Assembly: GCA_023268355.1 (NCBI GenBank)
Contig: JALNJK010000005.1
Location: 1-64,000, forward strand
Reading direction: 5' to 3'
From: Candidatus Terraquivivens tengchongensis
GTDB lineage: Archaea > Thermoproteota > Nitrososphaeria_A > Caldarchaeales > Wolframiiraptoraceae
Length of the DNA stretch: 64,000 nt
A program made the position numbers and the translations under genes. The notes beneath the pieces were generated by a model that had not been told where the DNA came from, made no database searches, and saw nothing but the letters and a program-made list of their open reading frames with translations. Of the stretch, positions 44,128 through 52,199 are shown piece by piece. Every line of letters starts with the position of its first letter. Position 1 is the first letter of the stretch.

Positions 44128-44982
44128 CTAACGATGACGAGAGAATATCTTATCTAGCTCCTCATAATCCTCTATACTCATAGACCAGCCTACGGACCCC
44201 GCATTCTCTTTAACGTGCTCGGTTTTCACAGCTTTCGGTATCGCTATCACGCTTGGCCTTCTTGTAACCCAATTTAGAGCTATCTGGGATGATGTCTTTC
44301 CGTACTTATCCGCTAATTTTTGCAGGACGTTCGCCTCACGTCTATCCAAATGCCTTCTGGGTTCTGATAGCTTGCCACGTGCAAGCGGACTGTAAGCGAT
44401 CACGGTTATTCTCTCTTTTTCGCAAAAGGGTAGTAAGTCATCCTCTATGCTCCTATCAAGCAGGCTATACTCAACCTGATTCGATACTATCTCCTCCCTA
44501 GCAAGAGATGCCATGGCCTCCTCCATCTCGCTTACCGAAAAGTTGCTCACACCTATGAACCTCACAAGGCCGTCCTTAACCAGCTTCTCCATGGCCCTCA
44601 TCGTCTCCTTGATGGGTATTCTCGGGTTTGGCCAATGAACCTGGTAAAGGTCTATTGTCTTGATGTTGAGTCTGCTCAAGCTGGCCTTTGCTGACCTTAT
44701 CACGGATTCATAAGAGAGATGTTCCGGAGATACCTTCGTCGCCACGAAGACCTCGGCCTTTAAATCTGCTATGGCTTTGCCCACGACTTCTTCAGAGTGT
44801 CCTGCTCCATAAGCTTCGGCCGTGTCTATCAACGTCATGCCCAACTCTATTCCAAGCTTAAGGGCCGCTATGGCTTCAGCATCCCCGCTTTCGTCCCTGC
44901 TGTAAAACCCTCCTATGCCCCAGGTGCCTTGACCCAAGACTGGGACTTTCCATCCCGTCCTACCAAGCTCCCTATACTCCAC
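44128..44982 (-). CDS. Aldo/keto reductase
   Basis: A 284-residue NADPH-dependent reductase with a TIM barrel. The catalytic tetrad is visible: D in LIDTAEAYG with Y in the same segment, K in VATKVSPEH and H in YQVHWPNP. The C-terminal cofactor site has AIPKAVKTEHVKEN. The substrate is unknown; this group (AKR11-like) reduces diverse carbonyls. It is separated from the epimerase by 66 nt and lies just beyond the inverted repeat that follows uL10. Confidence 0.9.
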   Translation of the reverse strand: MEYRELGRTGWKVPVLGQGTWGIGGFYSRDESGDAEAIAALKLGIELGMTLIDTAEAYGAGHSEEVVGKAIADLKAEVFVATKVSPEHLSYESVIRSAKASLSRLNIKTIDLYQVHWPNPRIPIKETMRAMEKLVKDGLVRFIGVSNFSVSEMEEAMASLAREEIVSNQVEYSLLDRSIEDDLLPFCEKERITVIAYSPLARGKLSEPRRHLDRREANVLQKLADKYGKTSSQIALNWVTRRPSVIAIPKAVKTEHVKENAGSVGWSMSIEDYEELDKIFSRHR

Positions 44983-45019
44983 ACCGAGATTTTGAGCAGG
45001 GTAGGATTTTAGTTTTCGG

Positions 45020-45067
45020 AATTAGTTCAGCACCACGGAAAATTTTTTCCAGCATGCTGAACTAATT
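45020..45067. repeat. 13-bp perfect inverted repeat downstream of uL10
   Basis: AATTAGTTCAGCA (45020-45032) and its exact complement TGCTGAACTAATT (45055-45067) flank 22 nt. Those 22 nt contain a second small inverted repeat, GGAAAA/TTTTCC. The structure lies 44 nt past the uL10 stop in the spacer before the aldo/keto reductase gene. It may end the ribosomal operon, regulate processing, or be a remnant of a small element. No second copy is seen in the window. Confidence 0.6.
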
Positions 45068-45110
45068 GGAGCGGTACGCTGTACCCCTGGTACTATGGTC
45101 TTATCGTCCT

Positions 45111-45974
45111 CTACTGGACCTTAGCAGCGGATTGTAGTGAAAGGGCCTCCGCATGGGCTTTCTTGAGGAGGTACGGAAGCGTCTCCTTCGTTACGTAAGA
45201 CACCTCTACAGCAACGGCGAGCGCTTTCATGTAAGCAAACGCTACAACCTGCGCCGCAGTCTCTTTGCTCACGTAGCCGACGTTCACGGCAAAGTTGAAT
45301 GCACTCTTTATTGCGCTTTCTATATCTTGCTTCACCTTGTCCAAGTCTATGATCAGCTCGTCGCCCGAGTAAATCCTGCCACCCTCGTAAGCTGCATCAA
45401 TCGTTACTCCCTTTAGCACGGCCTTTATGTCTAGCTTCATGAGAAGGCTGGCCAGAGCTGACGATATCACATCGCCCTTTTTCGCCACGAGTGTATCTTT
45501 AGCTATCCAGATGCTGCCGCCATCTATCCTCGTCGGTATCTTCATTTTACCTAACTCGCTCAGTATGGGGCCTGGTGGTATGCCCGTGTTGCACTCCGGA
45601 ATTACGACGTCGACATCAGCCTTTTCACCTGCTTTTGCATGCATAAGCACCCTGCTTTTCTGTAGTGTGAGCGCAAGCTTGAACGCCGATACGTTGCTGA
45701 ATACCAGGCCGATGGGCTTAAGCTTACCCTCCACGAGACTCTTCAGTTGGGGAATGCCGGCCTTTTCTGCTGCCTTTGCAAAGAGCGTTTTCTTAGTTAC
45801 CTTAAACACGGTATCTTGCCTAAGCTTTGCCCTCAATTCATGCAGAACGTTCGCCCTTACGCCCGTAAGCTCGAATACAGCGATCGTTGGATACTTTTTT
45901 ATGTACTCTACAAGCTCGGCTAGCTCATGCTCCTTCCAAGCCTTACCAGCCCTTTTCTTTATAACCAACGCCAA
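45111..45974 (-). CDS. rpl10: Ribosomal protein uL10 (L10/P0)
   Basis: The stalk-base protein of the large subunit, which anchors the L12/P1 dimers. At 287 residues it has the archaeal N-terminal rRNA-binding part (WKEHELAELVEYIKKYPTI), the P0 insertion (IPPGPILSELGKMKIPTRIDGG, partly quoted: GPILSELGKMKIPTRI) and a C-terminal helical spine (AFAYMKALAVAVEVSYVTKE) for L12 binding. The common acidic KKEEK-type tail is missing: it ends AEALSLQSAAKVQ. Start is TTG at 45974. No L12 gene follows. Confidence 0.94.
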   Translation of the reverse strand: MALVIKKRAGKAWKEHELAELVEYIKKYPTIAVFELTGVRANVLHELRAKLRQDTVFKVTKKTLFAKAAEKAGIPQLKSLVEGKLKPIGLVFSNVSAFKLALTLQKSRVLMHAKAGEKADVDVVIPECNTGIPPGPILSELGKMKIPTRIDGGSIWIAKDTLVAKKGDVISSALASLLMKLDIKAVLKGVTIDAAYEGGRIYSGDELIIDLDKVKQDIESAIKSAFNFAVNVGYVSKETAAQVVAFAYMKALAVAVEVSYVTKETLPYLLKKAHAEALSLQSAAKVQ

Positions 45975-46020
45975 GCTAGTTCACCGACCTCTCAACGCGC
46001 CAGCCCGGTACACCTCTCAC

Positions 46021-46695
46021 CTACTTCTCCTCGATTTCAACCTTTACGGGCTTGCCCATGGTTTTTTTGATGTATATGGATGCCACGTTTTTGAACCTTT
46101 TTTCTAATTTTTCCACAATCCTGCTGATTACGGCCTCTGCATTTTCGGCCAACGCCTTAGAGTCCATGTCTTCCGTTCCAATTATGCAGCCGAGCGTTGG
46201 ACCCTTTCGCAACCTGAGGGTTACGCTCTTCGAATACTTTTCTATGAACTTCTCGAGCTCCGTGCCTGGAGGTATTGGTACGGGCGCCTTCCCTTTCGCA
46301 CCGAGTGCTGCACCGAGTGCCTTCGCCGCTATACTCATCATGGATGGGTCAACGAGAAAGTAATCGTAGCTTCTTGCGAGCTTCTTCGCCATCCTTTTGT
46401 TACCTACTAAAGCCTCCAGGTCTTCCTTTCCCAAAACCTTGTCCACGAGCGGTACCCTCTCCGCCCTAAGCGCCACGTCGCCGGATGCTATCACGCATAT
46501 CTTCCTCCTCTTTTTTCCAAGGCCGTGCGGAAGCTCGATGGTTTCTGTAAATCTATTTTCGGGTTTTGTTAGGTCAACATCTTTTACGTTTATAGTAAGC
46601 TCAACCGATTGAATAAACTTTCTAGCGGATGAGTTCTTTGCCGTTTCTATGGCATCCAATAATTTTGATGATAACGTTCTTAACAAACTAACCAC
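46021..46695 (-). CDS. rpl1: Ribosomal protein uL1
   Basis: Protein of the L1 stalk and, in many archaea, an autoregulator of its own operon. It has KFIQSVELTINVKDVDLTKPENRF (partly quoted: VELTINVKDVDLTKPENR), the IELPHGLGKKRRKICVIA block, and the late GKPVKVEI strand. About 224 residues from the GTG at 46695. An ATG at 46710 and a TTG at 46686 are also in frame. The start overlaps the stop of uL11, indicating coupled translation. Confidence 0.94.
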   Translation of the reverse strand: MVSLLRTLSSKLLDAIETAKNSSARKFIQSVELTINVKDVDLTKPENRFTETIELPHGLGKKRRKICVIASGDVALRAERVPLVDKVLGKEDLEALVGNKRMAKKLARSYDYFLVDPSMMSIAAKALGAALGAKGKAPVPIPPGTELEKFIEKYSKSVTLRLRKGPTLGCIIGTEDMDSKALAENAEAVISRIVEKLEKRFKNVASIYIKKTMGKPVKVEIEEK

Positions 46696-47170
46696 CCAGC
46701 ATGTTATCATACAGCCCTGAATCTATGTCCTTAAGTACTTGCTTAGGTTCCTTACCATCGACCTTTATTCCCATGCTCACACACGTACCAACAACCTGCT
46801 TCAGGGCGGCTTTTAAGGTCTTGGCACGCATGTCAGGCATCTTTATCTTTGCTATCTTGATAGCGGCGTTCATCGATATGCTGCCGACATATTCCTTACC
46901 AGGGTTGCCCGAGCCCTTCTCAACTGTCGCCTCTTTTACTATTAAGGCAGCAACAGTTGGTGTTCCTACCTTAACCGAGAACTCTTTCGTATCTGTGTTA
47001 ACGGTTACCTCGACTGGAACACGCATACCCATGAACTCTGCCGTGACCTCGTTTATTTTTTCCACGACCATGGGTACGTTCAACCCAAGCGGTCCTAGAG
47101 CCGGACCTATGGGCGGACCTGCCGTAGCTTTCCCTCCTTCTATTATGAACTTGAACTGCTTTTCAGGCAT
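46688..47170 (-). CDS. rpl11: Ribosomal protein uL11
   Basis: A 160-residue protein of the GTPase-associated centre. The N-terminal GGKATAGPPIGPALGPLGLN is the defining motif. The C-terminal rRNA-binding domain carries IKIAKIKMPDMRAKTLKAAL and GTCVSMGIKVDGK. It follows spt5 by 7 nt and overlaps uL1. Confidence 0.97.
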   Translation of the reverse strand: MPEKQFKFIIEGGKATAGPPIGPALGPLGLNVPMVVEKINEVTAEFMGMRVPVEVTVNTDTKEFSVKVGTPTVAALIVKEATVEKGSGNPGKEYVGSISMNAAIKIAKIKMPDMRAKTLKAALKQVVGTCVSMGIKVDGKEPKQVLKDIDSGLYDNMLGG

Positions 47171-47177
47171 CCTTAAC

Positions 47178-47645
47178 TCACGCCCCTCCTTTCTGGGAAG
47201 AGAGAATTCTTACCTGGTCAGCCGATACTGATATCGGCAAAGGGAATGCCGCCTCGGACAACTCTACAGTAACCTCCTTCTTTGCCTTATCCACCCTTAT
47301 GACTTTGCCAGTTATCCCCTTCAATGGGCCTGCAGTTATCTCGACAGTGTCACCTTCTGAGAGCATGTCTATTATGGGTTTCTCAACCAGATGGTTAGAT
47401 ATTTCTTTTATATCTATCGGTATTATAGGTTTGCTCTTTATGTGCCTTATTCCTTGTATGAGCGCGTTTATGACTTCCTTATTCTTCGCCTCAACGAAGA
47501 TGTAGCCCTTGACCTCTGGAAGCGTCAGGATAGAGGCCACCTCGGCGTTCTCACCCTTTATCCTGCCCTCCAGTATCCTTGCCACATTCCTCTCTTGCCC
47601 TACTGTCGTCTTTATCGCGAACAGCTTATACTTCTCCGCGCTCAA
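47178..47645 (-). CDS. spt5: Transcription elongation factor Spt5 (NusG)
   Basis: A 155-residue protein with the NGN domain (FAIKTTVGQERNVARIL, GYIFVEAKNKEVINALIQGI) that binds the RNA polymerase clamp. It is followed by one KOW domain (EGDTVEITAGPLKGITGKVIRVD, partly quoted: VEITAGPLKGITGKVI). Start is TTG at 47645. It lies between secE and uL11 in the classical archaeal order. Confidence 0.95.
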   Translation of the reverse strand: MSAEKYKLFAIKTTVGQERNVARILEGRIKGENAEVASILTLPEVKGYIFVEAKNKEVINALIQGIRHIKSKPIIPIDIKEISNHLVEKPIIDMLSEGDTVEITAGPLKGITGKVIRVDKAKKEVTVELSEAAFPLPISVSADQVRILSSQKGGA

Positions 47646-47737
47646 ACCTTAGCATCCCCAAGCCTCATCGATCGTCGGACCTTTAGCTACCCTCTCTAAC
47701 CAAACCGTCCTTAAATATCTATTTTTGCCCTCTAACG

Positions 47738-47908
47738 CTAAATCGTCTGGAGGGCGAGGGCCACGAACCTCACTATAAAAGCGATCGCACCTAACACAAC
47801 TATGCCTAGAAGTGTGATTTTTAAAGCTACCGTGAACTCGGCCCTGCTGGGTTTCTTCGCTACTTTCATGAGCATCTTCACGGATTTAAAGAACTCAATA
47901 AGCTTCAT
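47738..47908 (-). CDS. secE: Preprotein translocase subunit SecE (Sec61 gamma)
   Basis: A 56-residue single-span membrane protein of the Sec translocon. The protein (MKLIEFFKSVKMLMKVAKKP...) has the amphipathic N-terminal helix and the KKPSRAEF hinge, followed by one hydrophobic helix, ITLLGIVVLGAIAFIVRFVA, as in archaeal Sec61 gamma. Position immediately before spt5 is the conserved one. Its start overlaps the end of the methyltransferase gene by 14 nt. It is short, so easily missed. Confidence 0.93.
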   Translation of the reverse strand: MKLIEFFKSVKMLMKVAKKPSRAEFTVALKITLLGIVVLGAIAFIVRFVALALQTI

Positions 47909-48461
47909 GTTTTTCACGGGCTCCTTCCTTCATGTAGGATATATCTTTTTTTCTAAAAGATTTTCCCACCTCATAAAGGTAGACCCTATGCAGCCTTCCA
48001 TCCTCAGCAGAGACTTTATCCACGACGACTAGGGGCCACCATCCCGGAACAGGAAAGTCATGGGCGACTACCCTCGCTCCAGGCTTAGCGTAAAGCTCAA
48101 GCCTTGGTTTTAGTATTTTCAAAGCGTCGTGGGTTAAATACAGGGTTATGACATCTGCTGGTCTAACATCAAACTCGAATAGATCTCCTCTTATTATCTT
48201 GAAGTTTTTGATTCCTTTCTCCAGCAGTCTGTTATATGCATAGCTCGCCAGTATGGGTTTGGACTCAACACCTATGACGGAACACCCGTAATTACTGGCC
48301 GCCTCTACCAATATTCTTCCATCACCACAGCCTAAGTCGACGAGTATCTGCCCTTCCTTCGGTTCTGCAAGGTCTACCATTAACTTAACTATGTCAATTG
48401 GTGATGGATAGAAGGGTATCTTCGAAGAAACGTTCTTTTTGGAGATGTGCGGATGGGACAT
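47895..48461 (-). CDS. aKMT-like SAM methyltransferase
   Basis: A 188-residue class I methyltransferase. It has the PFYPSPIDIVKLMVDLAEPK N-terminus, SAM loop ILVDLGCGDGRILVEA (about 39-54), and a GVESKP acidic site. The pattern resembles the archaeal protein-lysine methyltransferase aKMT/DOT1-like family, which methylates many surface lysines on thermophilic proteins. There is no NPPY motif, so an RNA-base methyltransferase is less likely. It sits upstream of secE with a 14-nt overlap and 32 nt after argF on the same strand. Confidence 0.75.
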   Translation of the reverse strand: MSHPHISKKNVSSKIPFYPSPIDIVKLMVDLAEPKEGQILVDLGCGDGRILVEAASNYGCSVIGVESKPILASYAYNRLLEKGIKNFKIIRGDLFEFDVRPADVITLYLTHDALKILKPRLELYAKPGARVVAHDFPVPGWWPLVVVDKVSAEDGRLHRVYLYEVGKSFRKKDISYMKEGAREKHEAY

Positions 48462-48493
48462 GATCCGCGTATGGTTTACCAGAAGAGCTTAGA

Positions 48494-49426
48494 TTAAAAT
48501 CTTCCCCCGTCCTGAAGCAAATATAACAACAAAGCAGCCTCGGTATGTAGCCTGTTAGCAGCCTGTTGCCAAACAGCTGACCTTTCGCCGTTGATTACCG
48601 ATGCCTCTACCTCCTCCTCTCTATGCGCTGGCAAACAATGCATGAATATCGCATCAGGTTTTGCTAAGGACATGAGCCTCTCGGTCACCTTGTATTTTGG
48701 ATAAAAAATCTTCAACCTTTTTTCCCTCTCTTCCTCCTGACCCATCGAAACGAAAACGTCCGTGTAGACAACGTCAGCATCTCTCACGGCATCCTCTGGG
48801 TTTTCCGTCAGCTCTATCAAGCTCCCAGATTTCTTTACCCACTCCTTAGCCTGTGTTATCACAGTTTCCGGTGGCTGATACTCCTTAGGCGATGCTACCG
48901 CGATTCTGACACCGAGTAACGAACATGCTTGGATAAGAGAATTACAAACGTTGTTTCCGTCACCCACATAAGCAACTTTAACGCTATGGATGTCGCCCTT
49001 TAGCTCCTTGATCGTCATGATGTCAGCAAGTCCTTGGCAAGGATGGAATCTATCGCTTAAGGCGTTAATTACCGGGACTGAACTATATTTTGCCATCTCG
49101 GAAAGCGTCTCATGTTTATAGACTCTTGCAACGACAGCATCCACATAAGCTGATAGAACACGCATGGTGTCGCTTATTGGTTCTCCCCTGCTCAGCTGCA
49201 TTTCGCTAACGCTGAGCGGTATGCTCTCGCCGCCGAGCTTTGTTATCGCTACCTGGAAGGATACTCTAGTCCTTGTAGAAGGTTTTTCAAAAATCAAAAC
49301 CACGGACTTGCCGGATAGCGGTTTGTTATCAGGATATCCCTTTCTCTTAAAATTTATAGCCATGTCTATTATGTGGAGTATTTCTTCCGCAGTGTACCCT
49401 TCGAAGTCTAAGAAATGTCTGACCAT
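48494..49426 (-). CDS. argF: Ornithine carbamoyltransferase
   Basis: Joins carbamoyl phosphate and ornithine to give citrulline in arginine synthesis. The 310-residue enzyme has the phosphate loop FEKPSTRTRVSFQ (STRTR near residue 54), the HPCQGLADIMT block and the ornithine-binding MHCLPAHREEEV near the end, all diagnostic of OTC rather than aspartate carbamoyltransferase. No other arginine gene is in the window. Confidence 0.96.
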   Translation of the reverse strand: MVRHFLDFEGYTAEEILHIIDMAINFKRKGYPDNKPLSGKSVVLIFEKPSTRTRVSFQVAITKLGGESIPLSVSEMQLSRGEPISDTMRVLSAYVDAVVARVYKHETLSEMAKYSSVPVINALSDRFHPCQGLADIMTIKELKGDIHSVKVAYVGDGNNVCNSLIQACSLLGVRIAVASPKEYQPPETVITQAKEWVKKSGSLIELTENPEDAVRDADVVYTDVFVSMGQEEEREKRLKIFYPKYKVTERLMSLAKPDAIFMHCLPAHREEEVEASVINGERSAVWQQAANRLHTEAALLLYLLQDGGRF

Positions 49427-49609
49427 GTCCGAATCGTATTACAAATGAATATTTAAGCGTACTAACTCATGGGGCACCGATAACCTTTATCTTAACTATC
49501 GCCTATAACGTAACGCAGCCTATAGGGGGCGGTTCATATATTTGTTGACGATGAAGGAAGAACGCTGGATAGGATACTGGAGGCATTAGCGTCACCTATA
49601 AGGATTGAG

Positions 49610-51373
49610 ATGCTGAAGCAGCTCTCGAAGCATGATATGAACTACACGGAGTTGATACGCTCGGTGGGCATGAACCCTCAGAAAGATGCAGGAAAGTTTT
49701 CTTACCACTTAAAAAAACTACTCAGCTCAAAACTCATAAGGATTAATGAAAAGACAAAGCTTTACGAGCTCTCGCATAGTGGTAGGGCAATGCTGGAAGT
49801 AATCGAACAAGCGAGGAGGAAGCTATCAGGCTCGGACTTGCTGATCGTCAGACGCAGTGAATGCTCGATAGAGTCCTTTGATAAGAATAAGATAGTGAAC
49901 GCTTTAGTCAAGGAGGCAGGTATGCCAGCAAAACTCGCCCATAAAGTTGCATCCAGCGTGGAGGAAAAACTTCTCGACCTTAAGATAGAGTACCTCTCCG
50001 CACCTCTGATTAGGGAGCTTGTAAACTCTGTTCTGATAGACCAGGGTTTAGAAAAGTACAGACACAAGCTTACAAGGGTCGGGATGCCCATTTATGACGT
50101 CACTCAAACAATCAAGAATGCCTCAAAGCAAGGTGGAGCCAATGCTGTCATGAGGACAGCAGCAAACTCAGTTTTGAAGGAGTACGTGCTGCTCAATGTG
50201 CTACCAAGAAACGTAGCTGACGCTTATCTTTCCGGAATGATAGATATCTGCTTTCTAGAATCGTGGGTCACGTCGGTTTATGGTAAGGCGTACGATGCGA
50301 GTATGTTAAACAAAGATGAGGGCGCAGATGTGTGCGAGGCTCTCATGATGAAATTCATGGAGGATATGTTCGCCGTCGAAAGAGAGTTCCTTCTGTACAA
50401 TCTTAGCGACGTTATAGCAAATAAGAAGTTATCAAAACAGCTTGCATCAACACTCATAAAAACCTCATCACTAAGCCTGTTTGAAGGGCGTAAGTTTGTT
50501 CTCAATATTGCCGACGGTTTGGAAAACGTAGAGGACTTTGTGGAGACCTTTGATAAACATCAGAAGGATAACATCTCTATCGTAGTAAGTAAAGATTTGG
50601 TTGAGAATGCACTCGCACGTTGTATTTCCAGAGAAGGACCCGAACTAGTATTCACAACAGGCTCCAAATCAGAGATTTTGGCGAGCGATGGATACAAAAT
50701 CTCCGTTAATAATCCAGAAAATACCGAAAGCTTTCTATGCGGCGTGGCTGCAGTAAACATGCCAAGATTGGCGCTACAGTGTGCAGGCAACGAAGAAGAA
50801 TTTATGGAATCTATAAGAAGAACGATGCAGCTTATCATAACGGCATTCATGAAGAAGATGAACCTAACGAACATGCTTTATGGAAACGTGAACATCAAGC
50901 ACCACTTCATAGTATCGCCGTGCGGAATATTCGAAGCGATAAAATGTTTAACGGGAGAGTATCCAACACACGAATCTTCAGATATTTTGTTGAATGTGTT
51001 GAGGGAAATGGTTAAACTAGCGTTGAAAGGCTCTAAGAAGGACTTTCAAATAGGAGTCGCCAATGCCTGTTCACTACAATCTTCTAAGAGGATGATTAAA
51101 TCTGATATAGAGAGGTTCGGCTTTAAAACAGTATCAAACCTATCCCCCTATCACACGTCGTCTAACTTCACCTACTCGTCAACCGTCGTGCCCTATGATA
51201 CAAAAATACCGCAGGAAGATAGGCTACAGCTCGAAGCAAAAGTCGCCAAAGTTTTGAATGGTGGTTATATAGCGATGCTGCCTAAACCTACAAAGGATAA
51301 AGAAGCCCAAGAAGCTATTGAGCTTGCCGAGAGGTACCTAGAGGTCGGTTGCGATTCCCTGAAGTTCATTTAG
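49610..51373 (+). CDS. wHTH-ATP-cone protein related to anaerobic ribonucleotide reductase, probably inactive
   Basis: A 587-residue protein from the first ATG. Residues 1-70 are an ArsR-type winged helix (MNYTELIRSVGMNP, FSYHLKKLLSSKLI). Residues about 78-165 form an ATP-cone (LLIVRRSECSIESFDKNKIV, GMPIYDVTQTI). The rest resembles the NrdD barrel (NVLPRNVADAYLSGMIDICF). I find neither the C-terminal glycyl-radical loop nor the CxxC zinc site of NrdD, so catalysis is unlikely and an ATP/dATP-sensing regulator is plausible. The wHTH homology continues upstream (ILEALASPIRIE) to about 49526 without a standard start codon, so the true N-terminus is unresolved. Confidence 0.7.
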   Translation: MLKQLSKHDMNYTELIRSVGMNPQKDAGKFSYHLKKLLSSKLIRINEKTKLYELSHSGRAMLEVIEQARRKLSGSDLLIVRRSECSIESFDKNKIVNALVKEAGMPAKLAHKVASSVEEKLLDLKIEYLSAPLIRELVNSVLIDQGLEKYRHKLTRVGMPIYDVTQTIKNASKQGGANAVMRTAANSVLKEYVLLNVLPRNVADAYLSGMIDICFLESWVTSVYGKAYDASMLNKDEGADVCEALMMKFMEDMFAVEREFLLYNLSDVIANKKLSKQLASTLIKTSSLSLFEGRKFVLNIADGLENVEDFVETFDKHQKDNISIVVSKDLVENALARCISREGPELVFTTGSKSEILASDGYKISVNNPENTESFLCGVAAVNMPRLALQCAGNEEEFMESIRRTMQLIITAFMKKMNLTNMLYGNVNIKHHFIVSPCGIFEAIKCLTGEYPTHESSDILLNVLREMVKLALKGSKKDFQIGVANACSLQSSKRMIKSDIERFGFKTVSNLSPYHTSSNFTYSSTVVPYDTKIPQEDRLQLEAKVAKVLNGGYIAMLPKPTKDKEAQEAIELAERYLEVGCDSLKFI

Positions 51374-51740
51374 ACTTTAGTAAGAGGATGGCCTTTGCTA
51401 AGTCTCCGCCTACTTCTATGAGTGCCCTCTTCGCCTCATCCTCGGATACGCCTGCCTGTAGCGCTACGATGGTTATGTCCTCTGGCGTTGGCTCATAGGT
51501 TGGGGCCTTCTCTTCACTTACTCTGGGTTTTTGTTCAGAAACTTCGCCCCCTATGATCTGGTAGACTTTCTCGTCACCAACCTGCAAAACAACGACGGTT
51601 GGCTCTTTTATTATTACGTCCTTGTCTGGCAAACGGATCAACACTTCTTTAGCAACGTTTTGTTCCCTCACGTCAAGACCCAAGCTGCCAAGTAGCTTTG
51701 ATTGCATCCTTCTAAGTTCGCGCGAACTCAGCTTTCTCAT
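51366..51740 (-). CDS. nac: Nascent polypeptide-associated complex protein
   Basis: A 124-residue archaeal NAC (alpha type) that binds nascent chains at the ribosome exit. It has the N-terminal RELRRMQSKLLGSLGLD helix, the NAC beta-barrel (PTVVVLQVGDEKVYQIIG) and a C-terminal UBA domain (PEDITIVALQAGVSEDEAKR, then GGDLAKAILLL). It overlaps the PUA-domain gene by 4 nt and the convergent NrdD-related gene by 8 nt. Confidence 0.95.
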   Translation of the reverse strand: MRKLSSRELRRMQSKLLGSLGLDVREQNVAKEVLIRLPDKDVIIKEPTVVVLQVGDEKVYQIIGGEVSEQKPRVSEEKAPTYEPTPEDITIVALQAGVSEDEAKRALIEVGGDLAKAILLLKSK

Positions 51741-52198
51741 AAAGTTCCGCCCCTGACCTTTCTAACCTTCACAGCCAGACCCCGCCTAAACTTACCCATC
51801 TCGCAACCGCTAATCACAGCTTTACCTACGGCCAATAGTTCACCCTTATCGTTTTCTATGATAACCTCTTCCCCAGGTAGAATTTTTGGGTCAGCCTCAA
51901 GAACGTGTTTAGAAAATAGAGATTTTCCCTCAACGATGAATCTAACAGCATCATCGGATGCAATGACTCTAAACCTACCAGGTGGTAACAAAGCCCTCAA
52001 CCTCATCGCACCCTCGACCGTCAACACTATAAAACCATCGTTGCTCCTTACGGTCGCCAAAAGTTTACCGTCTAGGTAGATCCTCTTGGGTTTACCTGTA
52101 CGTTTTGACACTTCAATAACGGTCCCGTCCGGGAAAAGCTGTTCACCCACATCCGTGCCGAATTGATAATTCGAAATTGCCCTGACAACGTCTAACAA
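51737..52198 (-). CDS. PUA-domain RNA-binding protein (arcTGT C-terminal-like)
   Basis: A 153-residue protein that looks like the C-terminal half of archaeosine tRNA-guanine transglycosylase or ArcS as a free unit. It has SNYQFGTDVGEQLFPDGTVI, then a PUA domain with FIVEGKSLFSKHVLEADPKI and the ELLAVGKAVISGCEM closing segment. It has no catalytic domain. It likely helps position tRNA or rRNA. It lies between hflX and nac with a 4-nt overlap to nac, in what looks like a translation operon. Confidence 0.8.
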   Translation of the reverse strand: MLDVVRAISNYQFGTDVGEQLFPDGTVIEVSKRTGKPKRIYLDGKLLATVRSNDGFIVLTVEGAMRLRALLPPGRFRVIASDDAVRFIVEGKSLFSKHVLEADPKILPGEEVIIENDKGELLAVGKAVISGCEMGKFRRGLAVKVRKVRGGTL

Positions 52199-52199
52199 C

